Shown here one piece after another: positions 42,609 to 52,007 of a DNA stretch of 64,000 nt (positions are counted from its first letter, which is position 1; every line of letters starts with the position of its first letter). The notes below the pieces were generated by a model. The model was not told the origin of the DNA and ran no database searches. It worked only from the letters and a program-made list of their open reading frames with translations. A program made the position numbers and the translations under genes. This DNA is from Mycobacterium fragae (GTDB lineage: Bacteria > Actinomycetota > Actinomycetes > Mycobacteriales > Mycobacteriaceae): assembly GCF_002102185.1 (NCBI RefSeq), contig NZ_LQOW01000005.1, forward strand, positions 62,001 to 126,000, in the 5' to 3' direction.

Positions 42609-43636
42609 CCGGCCGCCCGCCGAACGGGATCGGACGTCACCTCGTCGATGACGGTGTGGATGAACTGCATCTTGTCCAGCACCGCCGCCGGCAGCACAAA
42701 CGGGTACAGGTCGTCGTGACCCATGGACCGGTTCACCATGTTCAACGACCACGACAACGGCAGCCACATGTCGATGATCTTGCGAAAAGCGCTGGGGCCC
42801 AAGGGTGGTCGCTCGAAGGTGGCGGCGGCCGGGGCCAGGCCGCAAGCCGCCGAGGTGTCCAGAGCGTCGCGGATGTGCAGGTAGTGCGCAAACGTCTCGG
42901 CCCAGTCTTCGGCCGGATGCATGGTCGCATACGACGACACGAAGCGCTCCTCCCAGCCCGCTGGCGTGCCTTCGCGGTAGTGCCGATCGAGGGCCTGCTG
43001 GTAGTCGGCGTCCGGGTCGCCGAACAGTTCGCGAAAGCGCGCCAAGTAGTCCGCTGACGGGTCGATCAGCCGGTAGAAGTAGTAATGGCCGATCTCATGA
43101 CGAAAGTGCCCCAACAGGGTTCGATACGGCTCGTCCATTGCGACGCGCAGTTGTTCACGGTGCACGTCGTCACCCTCGGCCATGTCCAAAGTGATGACGC
43201 CGTTGTGATGTCCGGTGATGACGTTCTCCGACTCGCTGGACAACAGGTCGAACGCCAACCCGTAGTCGGGGTCGCGGTCGCGTCCGACGATGGGCAGCCT
43301 GAGCTCGTGGAGCTCAACGATCAGCCGCCGTTTGGCGTGCTCGGCACGAGCGAACGCCGCGAGTGCCTTGGTGTCGGAGTCGTTGGGCCGCCGCCGGGTC
43401 AACTTGCAGGACACACACAGCTCGTTACCCTGCACCAGCCAATTGCATTCGGCGAGATGCATATTGGCGCACAGCTGATAGTTGTCGGGGTCAACAGCCC
43501 CCGCATGCCCGGACTCGGCGATCACCAGCAAGGCCATGTCGTCGAGGGAGAACCCGAGTGCTGAGCCGCACGACAGGCAGACCGAGTTCTCGAACGTCAG
43601 CCGTTGACCGCAGTTGGGGCACACGAAGTCACGCAT
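42605..43636 (-). CDS. Zinc-ribbon putative metallopeptidase (Rv2568c-like)
   Basis: A 343-residue protein beginning with a zinc ribbon (CPNCGQ … CLSCGS, then a second Cys pair CVSC), followed by a peptidase-like domain with HFRHEIGHYYF (HExxH) and a downstream Asp/Glu-rich ETFAHYLHIRD helix. Family members are annotated as putative zinc-binding metallopeptidases without known substrates. ATG at 43634–43636 overlaps the transglutaminase-like gene by eight bases. It is last in the three-gene operon. Confidence 0.87.
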   Translation of the reverse strand: MRDFVCPNCGQRLTFENSVCLSCGSALGFSLDDMALLVIAESGHAGAVDPDNYQLCANMHLAECNWLVQGNELCVSCKLTRRRPNDSDTKALAAFARAEHAKRRLIVELHELRLPIVGRDRDPDYGLAFDLLSSESENVITGHHNGVITLDMAEGDDVHREQLRVAMDEPYRTLLGHFRHEIGHYYFYRLIDPSADYLARFRELFGDPDADYQQALDRHYREGTPAGWEERFVSSYATMHPAEDWAETFAHYLHIRDALDTSAACGLAPAAATFERPPLGPSAFRKIIDMWLPLSWSLNMVNRSMGHDDLYPFVLPAAVLDKMQFIHTVIDEVTSDPVRRAAG

Positions 43637-44546
43637 GTTGCGCTCCCATCGCGCATGGCACCACGTCGACAGCGACGTCGATGACACTGTTCTCGGAGTT
43701 GGTGTAGATGATGCCGCGCAGCGGTGGCACATCCGCGTAGTCGCGGCCGCGGCCGACGATGATGTAACGCTCGTCGATCAACTGGTCGTTGGTGGGATCC
43801 AAGCCCCGCCACCGGTTGTCCGGCGTCCACACCGCCGCCCACGCGTGGGTGGCATCGATGCCGACCATCCGGTCCTTACCGGGCGGCGGGTCGGTGGCCA
43901 GATACCCCGACACATAGCTGGCGGCCAGGCCGTTGGCGCGAAGGCAGGCGATGGCCAGCCGGGCGAAATCCTGGCAGACCCCCGCGCGGGCCGCCAGCAT
44001 CTCGTTGACGCCGGTGGAAACCGTCGTCGAGCCGGAGCGGTAGGTGAAGTCGGCATGTATCCGCGAACCCAGGTCACGCAGCACCTCGATCAGCGGACGT
44101 CCCGCCGCGAAGCTGGGCGCGGCGTACTCGCGTACCCCGTCGGTGATCTCCGGCGGATCGAGGTCGAGGGCGAATTCGACGGCCAGCGCGCCGTCCACGC
44201 CCGTGGGGCGAGCCATTTCCCAAGGGGCACAGGCAAACCCGCTGCCGTACAGGTCGGCGGGGGGCGGATACACCTCGACGACGGACTCGGCGGTGATGGT
44301 CAGCGTCCGGTGGGGTTCGGTGACGTGGAAATAGGAGCTGATGTTGCCATATGCGTCGCGGCTGGTCGAGCTGTCGGCGGGTGCCGGCACGATGCGCAGC
44401 TCGTGCGACAGGCAGCATTGGCGGTCCAGGTTGCGCGGAGTCAGAAACCCCCGCCCGTAGGAGCTGGTCACCACATCGGAGTAGCGGTATTCGGTGCGGT
44501 GGGTGATCCGGTAGTGGCGGGTAGCCCCGTTGCCGGCGCGGGTCAT
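43629..44546 (-). CDS. Transglutaminase-like cysteine protein (Rv2569c-like)
   Basis: A 305-residue protein with an N-terminal bacterial transglutaminase-associated beta domain (YRITHRTEYRYSDVV) and a transglutaminase-like core with the catalytic triad Cys (RAGVCQDFARL), His (DATHAWAAVW) and Asp (GLDPTND). Relatives may cut or form amide bonds in peptides. ATG at 44544–44546 overlaps the ATP-grasp gene stop (ATGA) and is preferred over one ten codons upstream. Confidence 0.92.
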   Translation of the reverse strand: MTRAGNGATRHYRITHRTEYRYSDVVTSSYGRGFLTPRNLDRQCCLSHELRIVPAPADSSTSRDAYGNISSYFHVTEPHRTLTITAESVVEVYPPPADLYGSGFACAPWEMARPTGVDGALAVEFALDLDPPEITDGVREYAAPSFAAGRPLIEVLRDLGSRIHADFTYRSGSTTVSTGVNEMLAARAGVCQDFARLAIACLRANGLAASYVSGYLATDPPPGKDRMVGIDATHAWAAVWTPDNRWRGLDPTNDQLIDERYIIVGRGRDYADVPPLRGIIYTNSENSVIDVAVDVVPCAMGAQHA

Positions 44547-47209
44547 GGCACCACCCGGCGCCGGTCGGGTCCCCACAGTGGCTGCATCATGCCGGGCAGC
44601 GACAGTTGAGTGGCGGTGATGACGCCGGACAGATCGCGCAGGCCGTCGTGCATGGCGTCGAGCAGCTCGGTCAGCTCGGCCCGCTCCCCGGCGGCGGTGA
44701 CCTCGTCGAGGTCGCCGGGGTCGACCCGACGCAGCCGTGTGCTGATCTCGTCGACCACGCGCTCGGCCCGTGATGATCCGGACGCCCCGGGCAGGGTCTT
44801 CAAGTTGGCGCGCAACCGTTCCAGCTGATACACCAGCGACCGCGGGTTCTCCTCGTCGAAGAGCACCAGGTCGGCCACGGCTGCAACACTAACGACGCCC
44901 AGGTTGCGTCGCAGATAGATCACCGACGACTCGCACGCCACCAGCGTGGACTCGATGATCGTCTGCTCGGCGGCACGGCTGCGAGCCTGCCCCAGCGTCG
45001 CGCGCAGTAATCCGGTCAACCACAGTCCACGTTCGATGCGTTTGCCGATATCCGTCATCGTCCAGTCGACGTCGCGCACCACCGACTCGGCCGCCATCCC
45101 GGACAACGCCAGCATCCCGGCGAGGGTCAGCGCGTGCGCAGTGGCCAATGCGGTGTCGTCGGCGACCGAGATCGGCCCGCCCGCAGGCGCTTCGGGCAGT
45201 TGTGCCAGCGCTCGCTCCACACTGCTCAGCACCATCCAGGTGTCGTTGGACATCTGGTCGCGCACCGAGCGGGCCGCCCGGCCGAGTCGTTCCACCGACT
45301 GCGCCAGCGACCCCGGTCGTTGCCGGTCGACGGTGAGCGCCCACAGCGTCCGCGGCGCTGCAGCGACCGGGTCGGGGGCGGCGTTGTCGGTGCCGGTGAG
45401 CTTGCCGAGCGCAGTCAGCAATACCGGCACACATTCGCTTCCTGCGGTGTGCTGGCGGTGGCGGTATTCGTGGTAACGCTCGCGGGTGACGGTCAGCAAC
45501 CGGGCCGTGCTTTCGGCCCGCTCGCCGTAACGGCCCAGCCAGAACAGATCCGAGAGCACCCGCGGCGAGCTGATTCCGCGGGTGCCGCTGGGCCGTGTGG
45601 TCGGCGGTTCCACCGGCGGCGCCGTGACCTCGGCCTGGGCCCGCGTCGGCGCCTGGACCCAAACATCCTTGGCGGCAACAGTATTCAGCTTGTAGGCGGC
45701 ATTTCCCGCTGCGAGCACATAACCCAGCCCGCCGACCATCGGCGCATAGCCGCCGCGCTGCGAGACGGTGAACAACCGCACTCCGACGCCGGCCGCGGCA
45801 AATCCCTGATCGGTCGGCGCCGACGAGAACTGCGGCAGCTCCTGTCCGACCCACTGCCACGGCGTGGCCGCGATACGCGCGGCCAGCGCCTCGCGTTCTC
45901 CGGTCGACAGCGCCGGACCGACGATGGTCTTTCCGCCGACGGTCGGTTTGATCAGCAGCGACGGCAGGTGGCTGAGCAGATGCGATCGTTCGGCGTCGAT
46001 ACCGCCCCAGTACGTCGGCGCCGAGGGCAGCAGCGGGGCCTCGCCGATCAGCAGATCGGCTATCTCGGGCAGGAAGCGCTGCAGCCCAGGGCTTTCCAGT
46101 ACCCCGCTGCCCAGGGTGTTGACCACGGTCACCGCCCCACGGCGCTGCACCTCGACAAGCCCGACCACGCCCAGCTGGGAATCCGATCGCAGATCCAGCG
46201 GATCGGCGTAGTCGGCGTCGACGCGGCGCAGCACGACATCCACTCGCTTGAAGGTGCCCAGCGAGCGCATCCACAGCGTGCCGTCGCGGACCACCAGGTC
46301 GGCGCTTTCGACCAGCGGGAAACCCAACACGGACGCCAGATACGCCTGGTCGAAAGCGGTCTCGGACCCGATGCCGGGGCTGAGGACCACCACCACGGGA
46401 TCCTCGGCGGCCTCCGGCGCGGCGTCGATCAAAGCCAGCCGCAGAGTCTGCGCGAACGGTGACACCGGACGCGGTCCGACGCGCTCGTAGAGGTCCGGAG
46501 CGGCATGCGCGACCACGCGACGGTCTGCCAGGGCGTATCCGGCTCCGGACGGCGCCTGAGTCCAGTCCGCGTTGACCAGGAAGGCGCCCGACCGGTCGCG
46601 GCTGACGTCGCAGCCGTGCAGGAAAAGTTGATGCCCTCCGGGTATTTCGATGCCGCGGGCGGCCCGGATATAGCCGGGGTGGGCGAAGAGCAGCTGAGCC
46701 GGCAATACCCCGCTGGTGACGGCCCGCTGTGGTCCGTACACGTCGGCCAGCACCGCGTCGAGCAGCCTGCTGCGTTGCGCCACACCGGTTTCCAGCGTCG
46801 TCCAGTCTTCCGGGGTCAGCAGCAGCGGCAGCGCGTCCAGGTGCCAGGGTCCGGGGGTTGCGATGCCCTGGCCGTTGGTGACCGGCTCGCCGTCGTGGTC
46901 GACGGCGATGTAGGTGATCCCGTCGTGCTCGACCAGGGCGCTCACCGTCGCGCGCAGCCGGTCCAGGCCGGCACGGCCGCGCTCGCCGATCACTGCCGCA
47001 AGCTCAGCCCAGTGCGGGCGAATTTCGCCGTCGGCGTCGACGAACTCGTCGTAGCCGATTCCCCGCGGGACGCCATGCACGTCGAACAGTGCCGGCTGTC
47101 CCCGGGCGCCGCGGTAGGCGGCAACGAGCCGGTCTCGATCGTCCTGCACAGCCTCTGGCGGCGACGACAAGGAGCTACCGCCTACCGGTCGATCAGCCAA
47201 CTGCGCCAC
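44543..47209 (-). CDS. Circularly permuted ATP-grasp / alpha-E fusion protein (Rv2567-like)
   Basis: An 888-residue fusion. Residues about 30–540 are a circularly permuted ATP-grasp type 2 domain (WHLDALPLLL, VYGPQRAVTSGVLP, VVVLSPGIGSETAFDQAYLA, LIKPTVGGKTIVGP). Residues about 565–885 are an alpha-E helical domain (DLFWLGRYGERAESTARLL, MTDIGKRIERGLWL). In many bacteria these are separate neighbours. ATP-grasp domains ligate amino or carboxyl groups, so a peptide tag or modification is likely. GTG at 47207–47209 with TAGTGT nine bases upstream. Confidence 0.92.
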   Translation of the reverse strand: MAQLADRPVGGSSLSSPPEAVQDDRDRLVAAYRGARGQPALFDVHGVPRGIGYDEFVDADGEIRPHWAELAAVIGERGRAGLDRLRATVSALVEHDGITYIAVDHDGEPVTNGQGIATPGPWHLDALPLLLTPEDWTTLETGVAQRSRLLDAVLADVYGPQRAVTSGVLPAQLLFAHPGYIRAARGIEIPGGHQLFLHGCDVSRDRSGAFLVNADWTQAPSGAGYALADRRVVAHAAPDLYERVGPRPVSPFAQTLRLALIDAAPEAAEDPVVVVLSPGIGSETAFDQAYLASVLGFPLVESADLVVRDGTLWMRSLGTFKRVDVVLRRVDADYADPLDLRSDSQLGVVGLVEVQRRGAVTVVNTLGSGVLESPGLQRFLPEIADLLIGEAPLLPSAPTYWGGIDAERSHLLSHLPSLLIKPTVGGKTIVGPALSTGEREALAARIAATPWQWVGQELPQFSSAPTDQGFAAAGVGVRLFTVSQRGGYAPMVGGLGYVLAAGNAAYKLNTVAAKDVWVQAPTRAQAEVTAPPVEPPTTRPSGTRGISSPRVLSDLFWLGRYGERAESTARLLTVTRERYHEYRHRQHTAGSECVPVLLTALGKLTGTDNAAPDPVAAAPRTLWALTVDRQRPGSLAQSVERLGRAARSVRDQMSNDTWMVLSSVERALAQLPEAPAGGPISVADDTALATAHALTLAGMLALSGMAAESVVRDVDWTMTDIGKRIERGLWLTGLLRATLGQARSRAAEQTIIESTLVACESSVIYLRRNLGVVSVAAVADLVLFDEENPRSLVYQLERLRANLKTLPGASGSSRAERVVDEISTRLRRVDPGDLDEVTAAGERAELTELLDAMHDGLRDLSGVITATQLSLPGMMQPLWGPDRRRVVP

Positions 47210-47252
47210 ACGATTTGCACACTAGCCCGTTTGCCGGGCGCACAATCGAAGG

Positions 47253-47642
47253 GTGGCCACGTGGGACGACGTTGCCAGCGTCCTCGGGGAGCTGCCGCTC
47301 GTCGAGGAGCGGTCGACGCACGACTGGCGGATCGGCAAGAAGCTGATCGCCTGGGAGCGGCCGCTGCGCAAGTCGGACCGGGACGCGTTGGCGTCGTCCG
47401 GGATCGAGCCGCCCGAGGGCGATATCGTCGCCGTCCGGGTCGCCGACGAGGGCGTCAAGTTCGCGTTGATCGCCGACGAGCCGGGCGTGTACTTCACCAC
47501 GCCGCATTTCGACGGTTATCCCGCGGTGCTGGTCAGGCTGGCCGAGATCGACGAGCTCGGGCTGCGCGAGCTGGTCACCGAGGCTTGGCTGACCCAGGCC
47601 CCGAAGCGCCTGGTCCAGGAGTTTCTGGGCGAGTCGATCTGA
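47253..47642 (+). CDS. MmcQ/YjbR-family protein (Rv2570-like)
   Basis: A 129-residue small alpha/beta protein of the MmcQ/YjbR fold, a DNA-binding-like or CyaY-like fold of unknown role. Typical features are the W-containing RIGKKLIAWERP strand, the FALIADEPGVYFTTPHFDGYP core and a C-terminal TEAWLTQAPKRL helix. GTG at 47253. It is divergent from the ATP-grasp gene and followed by an AT-rich region. Confidence 0.85.
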   Translation: MATWDDVASVLGELPLVEERSTHDWRIGKKLIAWERPLRKSDRDALASSGIEPPEGDIVAVRVADEGVKFALIADEPGVYFTTPHFDGYPAVLVRLAEIDELGLRELVTEAWLTQAPKRLVQEFLGESI

Positions 47643-47850
47643 CACTTGACTCAGATCACAAAACGAGTAACTCTGACAACATCAGTAACATCTACAACAT
47701 AAACAGCGTTGGTAACAATTGCATCAATTTGCACTTTGATTTACTTTGATTAACTCCAGTTACTTAAAGCGCCTTCACATCAAAGATCCCGCTAAATTAA
47801 ATAGTTCTCAGCTGTTGACAATTTTCACTCAGGTTTGTTACTGGTGTTAA
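47643..47850 (+). promoter_or_regulatory. AT-rich control region upstream of the Rpf gene
   Basis: This 208-base stretch is markedly AT-rich against its GC-rich surroundings. GTAAC occurs at 47667, 47685 and 47712, and its complement GTTAC at 47759 and 47837. ACTTTGATT is repeated at 47733 and 47743, a 10-base period. It resembles regions bound by AT-preferring proteins such as Lsr2 or EspR, but no consensus was tested. Confidence 0.6.
47815..47844 (+). promoter_or_regulatory. Candidate rpf promoter
   Basis: TTGACA (47815–47820) is a perfect -35; 18 bases on, TACTGG (47839–47844) is a weak -10, 6 bases before the ATG at 47851. This predicts a leaderless transcript. The rather poor -10 suggests dependence on an activator. 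Confidence 0.5.
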
Positions 47851-48294
47851 ATGAGTTATTTTCACAGGGCATTCAGGGTGGAATCGCTGTGCAAGTCGCT
47901 TGTTATTTCCGCGGTCGTCGTCGTTGTCATCTCGGTCTTCATTGATCCCGCCACGGGCGTGGCGTATGCAGAGAGCGTCAACTGGGACGCAGTCGCGCAG
48001 TGCGAGTCCGGCGGCAACTGGTCGGCAGATACCGGTAACGGCTTCTACGGTGGCCTGCAATTCAAGCAGTCCACCTGGGAGGAAAACGGCGGAGTCGGCT
48101 CGCCGGCGCACGCCTCGCGCGAGCAACAGATCGCGGTGGCGAACCGCGTCTTGGCCACCGAGGGCCCCGAGGCGTGGCCCAAGTGCGGCCCCGATCAAAC
48201 GCTCTTCCCGACCGAAGTGGTCAACATCCTGCGGTCCGGGCATCCGATCCGGACCACGATCAACAAACTATGGTCGAAAGCGCTCCGGCACTAG
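47851..48294 (+). CDS. Resuscitation-promoting factor (Rpf) domain protein
   Basis: A 147-residue secreted protein: a signal peptide with hydrophobic core ([14 protein letters not shown], cleavage likely near AYA) followed by a single Rpf transglycosylase-like domain of about 75 residues ([15 protein letters not shown] with catalytic Glu, [18 protein letters not shown]) and a short tail. Rpfs cleave peptidoglycan and help dormant cells resume growth. The short single-domain form is closest to RpfC/D/E rather than RpfA/B, but I cannot say which. An AT-rich promoter precedes it. Confidence 0.93.
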   Translation: MSYFHRAFRVESLCKSLVISAVVVVVISVFIDPATGVAYAESVNWDAVAQCESGGNWSADTGNGFYGGLQFKQSTWEENGGVGSPAHASREQQIAVANRVLATEGPEAWPKCGPDQTLFPTEVVNILRSGHPIRTTINKLWSKALRH

Positions 48295-48321
48295 CCGATG
48301 TGATCACCCCGTGATCGGGGC

Positions 48322-48759
48322 CTAGTGCACCGGCTGCAGTTCGAAAAGCGGGAGCACCCGCGTCGTCTTCGACTGATACTCGGCGAAGCCCGGCGCCGCC
48401 GCGGTGATTTTCGGGAAAAGCTCGTCGCGCTCGGCGGCCGGTAATTCACGGGCGATCACGTCGAAGGATTCATTGCCGATCTCGACGTGTGCCGACGGGT
48501 TGGCGCGCAGGTTGTGCACCCACGCGGGGTTGATATCGGATCCGGCGAAAGAGCCGACGATGATCAGCTTGCCGTCGACACGGAAATGGGCCAACGGCGC
48601 GGTCCGAGGCTGACCGGACTTGGCGCCCGTCGTGGTGAGCAGCAGCAGGTTGGCGCCCTCGAACTGGCCGCCGACCTTGCCGTCGTGGGCCCGGAACTCG
48701 TCGACGATGCTCTTGTTGAACGCCTTGAGCGTCTCGGCATCGGGAATCTGTTGGGTCAT
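48322..48759 (-). CDS. Deazaflavin F420-dependent nitroreductase, Ddn family
   Basis: A 145-residue split-barrel protein of the Ddn/FDOR-B family, which use cofactor F420. Motifs are [37 protein letters not shown] and [18 protein letters not shown]. tuberculosis Ddn activates nitroimidazoles; this paralogue's substrate is unknown. The start overlaps the aspS stop (ATGA), so it is co-transcribed with aspS. Confidence 0.92.
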   Translation of the reverse strand: MTQQIPDAETLKAFNKSIVDEFRAHDGKVGGQFEGANLLLLTTTGAKSGQPRTAPLAHFRVDGKLIIVGSFAGSDINPAWVHNLRANPSAHVEIGNESFDVIARELPAAERDELFPKITAAAPGFAEYQSKTTRVLPLFELQPVH

Positions 48760-50531
48760 GCGCGGTCAACCCGCTCGGGCCGGGCGTCTATTCCGGACTC
48801 CTTGCGCTGCTGGGCGGTGATCGGTGCCGGGGCATCGGTCAACGGGTCGACGCCGCCGCCGGACTTCGGAAAGGCGATGACCTCGCGGATCGAATCCACA
48901 CCGGCCAGCAGCGCGGTGGTCCGGTCCCAGCCGAACGCGATGCCGCCATGCGGCGGCGCCCCGAACATGAACGCCTCCAACAGGAAACCGAACTTCTCTT
49001 CGGCCTGCGCCTTGTCGAGGCCCATCACGGCGAACACCCGCTCCTGGACGTCGCGGCGATGGATACGGATCGAGCCGCCGCCGATCTCGTGGCCGTTGCA
49101 GACGATGTCGTAGGCGTCGGCCAGGACGGCACCCGGGTCGCTTTCGATGCTGTCGACTGACTCCGGCTTGGGCGCGGTGAACGCATGATGCACCGCGGTC
49201 CATGCGCCGGAACCGACGGTCACCTCACCGGCAGCGGTGGCCTCGTCGGCGGGCTCGAACAGCGGCGGGTCCACCACCCAGGTGAACGCCCAGGCGTCCG
49301 GGTCGATCATCTCGAGCCGTCGCGCGATCTCGACGCGCGCAGCGCCCAGCAGTGCGCGCGAGGACTTGACGGGCCCCGCCGAGAAGAAAACACAGTCTCC
49401 GGGCGACGCGCCGACATGTGCGGCCAGTCCTGCGCGTTCGGCGTCGGACAGGTTCTTGGCCACCGGCCCGCCCAGTGTGCCGTCCTCGCCCACCAGCACA
49501 TAGGCCAGGCCCTTGTGCCCGCGCTGTTTGGCCCAGTCCTGCCACCCGTCGAGCGTGCGGCGCGGCTGCGACGCCCCGCCTGGCATCACCACCGCGCCGA
49601 CGTATGGCGCCTGGAAAACCCGAAACGGCGTGTCCTTGAAGAACTCTGTGCACTCGACGAGCTCGAGGCCAAATCGCAGGTCGGGCTTGTCCGACCCGAA
49701 GCGGCGCATCGCTTCGGCGTAGGTGATTCGCGGCAACGGTAGCGTCAGGTCGTAGTCGATCAGCGCCCACAGCGCGCGCAGGATCTGCTCGGAGATCGCG
49801 ATCACGTCGTCGGCGTCGACGAAGCTCATCTCCATATCGAGCTGGGTGAACTCCGGTTGCCGGTCGGCGCGGAAGTCCTCATCGCGGTAGCAGCGGGCGA
49901 TCTGGTAGTAGCGCTCCATCCCGGCCACCATCAGCAGCTGCTTGAACAGCTGCGGGCTCTGCGGCAACGCGTAGAACGAGCCCGGCTGCAGCCGCGCCGG
50001 CACCAGGAAGTCCCGGGCCCCTTCCGGCGTCGAGCGCGTCATGGTCGGGGTCTCGATCTCGACGAAGTCATGCTCGGCCAGCACGGCGCGGGCCGCCGCA
50101 TTGACCTTGGAGCGCAACCGAATTGCCCCGCCCGGGCCGTCACGGCGCAAGTCGAGGTAGCGATACTTGAGCCGGGTTTCCTCCCCGGCAGGCTCGTCGA
50201 GCTGAAATGGCAGCGGCGCGCATTCGCCCAGCACGGTCAGCGACGTTGCGTTGACTTCTATGTCGCCGGTGGCGATCTCCGGGTTGGCATTGCCCTCCGG
50301 CCGGATCTCGACGACACCCTCGACGGCGATGCAGAACTCGGCGCGTAGCCGGTGGGCCTGGCTCAGCACGTCGGCGGCGCGGAACACCACCTGCGACACC
50401 CCCGAGGCATCGCGTAGGTCGATGAAGATCACCCCGCCGTGGTCGCGGCGGCGCGCCACCCAACCGGCCAGCGTCACCTTCTGCCCGGCGTCGGAGGCGC
50501 GCAACGACCCGGCGCCGTGACTACGCAACAC
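48756..50531 (-). CDS. aspS: Aspartyl-tRNA synthetase
   Basis: A 591-residue class II synthetase of the bacterial type. It has the N-terminal OB-fold anticodon-binding domain ([19 protein letters not shown]), catalytic motifs 2 ([19 protein letters not shown]) and 3 ([13 protein letters not shown]), and the inserted GAD domain. Mycobacterial enzymes of this type are often non-discriminating, charging tRNA-Asn as well. GTG at 50529–50531 is preferred, with TAGACT eight bases upstream suggesting a leaderless mRNA. Confidence 0.97.
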   Translation of the reverse strand: MLRSHGAGSLRASDAGQKVTLAGWVARRRDHGGVIFIDLRDASGVSQVVFRAADVLSQAHRLRAEFCIAVEGVVEIRPEGNANPEIATGDIEVNATSLTVLGECAPLPFQLDEPAGEETRLKYRYLDLRRDGPGGAIRLRSKVNAAARAVLAEHDFVEIETPTMTRSTPEGARDFLVPARLQPGSFYALPQSPQLFKQLLMVAGMERYYQIARCYRDEDFRADRQPEFTQLDMEMSFVDADDVIAISEQILRALWALIDYDLTLPLPRITYAEAMRRFGSDKPDLRFGLELVECTEFFKDTPFRVFQAPYVGAVVMPGGASQPRRTLDGWQDWAKQRGHKGLAYVLVGEDGTLGGPVAKNLSDAERAGLAAHVGASPGDCVFFSAGPVKSSRALLGAARVEIARRLEMIDPDAWAFTWVVDPPLFEPADEATAAGEVTVGSGAWTAVHHAFTAPKPESVDSIESDPGAVLADAYDIVCNGHEIGGGSIRIHRRDVQERVFAVMGLDKAQAEEKFGFLLEAFMFGAPPHGGIAFGWDRTTALLAGVDSIREVIAFPKSGGGVDPLTDAPAPITAQQRKESGIDARPERVDRA

Positions 50532-50539
50532 GACTGCAC

Positions 50540-50545
50540 AGTCTA
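50540..50545 (-). promoter_or_regulatory. Candidate -10 box of aspS
   Basis: On the minus strand TAGACT (50545–50540) lies eight bases before the aspS GTG, consistent with leaderless transcription. No clear -35 was seen. Confidence 0.4.
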
Positions 50546-50577
50546 AAGGGCGGGTCGGGGTTGCTAATTTCAGTGAC

Positions 50578-51465
50578 ATCGCAGTCGATATTGCAGTTGT
50601 CGGTCCGGGCGCCGTCGGTACGACGGTCGCCGCATATCTGCATGCCGCCGGTCACCGGGTGCTGCTATGTGGGCGGACACCGCGACAGCAGATCGAGCTG
50701 CGGCCCGACGACGGCGATCCGATCGTGGTGCCCGGCCCGGTGTGCACCGATCCGGCGGAGATCGCCGGTCCCGTCGGCGTAGTGGTGCTAGCCGTCAAGG
50801 CCACCCAGAATGATGACGCCGCCCGCTGGCTGGCCCGGCTGTGCGACGAAAGCACCCTGGTCGCGGTGCTGCAAAACGGCGTCGAGCAAGTCGAGCAGGT
50901 GCAGCCACACTGTCCGTCGTCGGCCGTGGTGCCGGGCATTGTCTGGTACGGCGCGGAGACCCAACCGGAAGGATGGGTGCGGTTGCGCACCGAAGCCCGG
51001 ATCGTGCTGCCCACCGGGCCGGCCGCCGACAAGCTCGCTCAACTGCTCGGCGAGGCCGGCTGCGTCGTGGAATGCGACTCGGACTTCACCACCGCGTTGT
51101 GGCGCAAGCTGCTCGTCAACGCGCTGGCCGGGCTCATGGTGCTGACCGGGCGACGATCCGGAATGTTCCGCCGCGACGACATGGCCGAAGTTTCCCGCCG
51201 CTACCTCGCCGAATGCCTGGCCGTGGCCCGCGCGGAAGGTGCCCGCCTCGGCGACGACGTCGTCGACGAGATGGTGGAGATGTTCCGTCAGGTCGCCACC
51301 GACATGGGCACCTCGATGCTCGCCGACCGCGAAGCCGGCCGACCGCTGGAATGGGACATCCGCAACGGGGTGATCATCCGCAAGGGCCGCGCGCACGGTC
51401 TGCCCACACCGATCAGCGACGTGCTTGTACCGTTGTTGGCCGCCGCCAGCGACGGACCCGGATAG
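50578..51465 (+). CDS. Ketopantoate-reductase-like (PanE/ApbA) oxidoreductase with no normal start codon (Rv2573-like)
   Basis: A protein of about 295 residues with N-terminal NADP-binding [29 protein letters not shown], the catalytic Lys in [12 protein letters not shown], and [17 protein letters not shown] at the end. It matches Rv2573. The first in-frame ATG/GTG/TTG is GTG at 50659, after the Rossmann loop, so it cannot be the true start. In the aligned position is ATC (50578), with ATT at 50590 next; a GTG at 50573 is out of frame by one. Either a rare start codon, a one-base deletion, or a sequencing error. The start coordinate is a best guess. Confidence 0.75.
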   Translation: MAVDIAVVGPGAVGTTVAAYLHAAGHRVLLCGRTPRQQIELRPDDGDPIVVPGPVCTDPAEIAGPVGVVVLAVKATQNDDAARWLARLCDESTLVAVLQNGVEQVEQVQPHCPSSAVVPGIVWYGAETQPEGWVRLRTEARIVLPTGPAADKLAQLLGEAGCVVECDSDFTTALWRKLLVNALAGLMVLTGRRSGMFRRDDMAEVSRRYLAECLAVARAEGARLGDDVVDEMVEMFRQVATDMGTSMLADREAGRPLEWDIRNGVIIRKGRAHGLPTPISDVLVPLLAAASDGPG

Positions 51466-51473
51466 CTAAGGCA

Positions 51474-51998
51474 ATGCCGATGAAGAAGAAACCGAAGATG
51501 TTTCCCTGCGAACGTGTGGACGTGAGCTTCACCGAGACCGCGCCGTACCGGTTTTCCAACAGCGTCGAGCTCGCAATCACGCCCGAGCAACTGTTCGAGG
51601 TACTCGCCGATACGGAGGCCTGGCCGCACTGGGCGAGCGTGATCACCAAGGTGACCTGGACCAGTCCCGAGCCCCGCGGGGTGGGCAGCACGCGCCTCGT
51701 CCACATGCGCGGCATTGTCGGTGACGAAGAGTTCCTGGTCTGGGAACCGTTCACCCGCATGGCTTTTCGGTTCAACGAATGCTCGACGCGGGCCGTGGCG
51801 GCGTTCGCGGAGGACTACCGGGTCGAGGCCATTGCGGGCGGCTGCCGGATGACATGGACGCTGGCGCAGAAACCCGCGGGGCCGGCCAAGGTTGCGATGT
51901 TCGCGGTCCGGCCGCTGCTGAATTTGGGGTTTCGCCGGTTTCTGGCCAATCTGCGCCGCTACACCGATAAACGATTCGCCACGACGCCGCAGAGTTAG
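51474..51998 (+). CDS. SRPBCC/START-like protein (Rv2574-like)
   Basis: A 174-residue protein of the polyketide cyclase/dehydrase-like SRPBCC superfamily, which binds hydrophobic ligands. The core strands are VELAITPEQLFEVLADTEAWPHW, STRLVHMRGIVGDEEFLVWEPF and GGCRMTWTLAQKP. ATG at 51474 is eight bases after the PanE-like stop, so it is probably co-expressed. Ligand unknown. Confidence 0.8.
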   Translation: MPMKKKPKMFPCERVDVSFTETAPYRFSNSVELAITPEQLFEVLADTEAWPHWASVITKVTWTSPEPRGVGSTRLVHMRGIVGDEEFLVWEPFTRMAFRFNECSTRAVAAFAEDYRVEAIAGGCRMTWTLAQKPAGPAKVAMFAVRPLLNLGFRRFLANLRRYTDKRFATTPQS

Positions 51999-52007
51999 GG
52001 TCACACC

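Noticed and set aside
45134..46462. Plus-strand frame of 442 codons opposite the ATP-grasp/alpha-E gene
   Set aside because: No motif; opposite strand has continuous domain signatures.
47643..47850. Possible c-di-AMP (ydaO) riboswitch before the Rpf gene
   Set aside because: The region is AT-rich with no matching stem pattern, and the likely transcript is leaderless.
50659..51465. GTG at 50659 as start of the PanE-like gene
   Set aside because: It would remove the VVGPGAVG cofactor loop, although the upstream frame is open and conserved.
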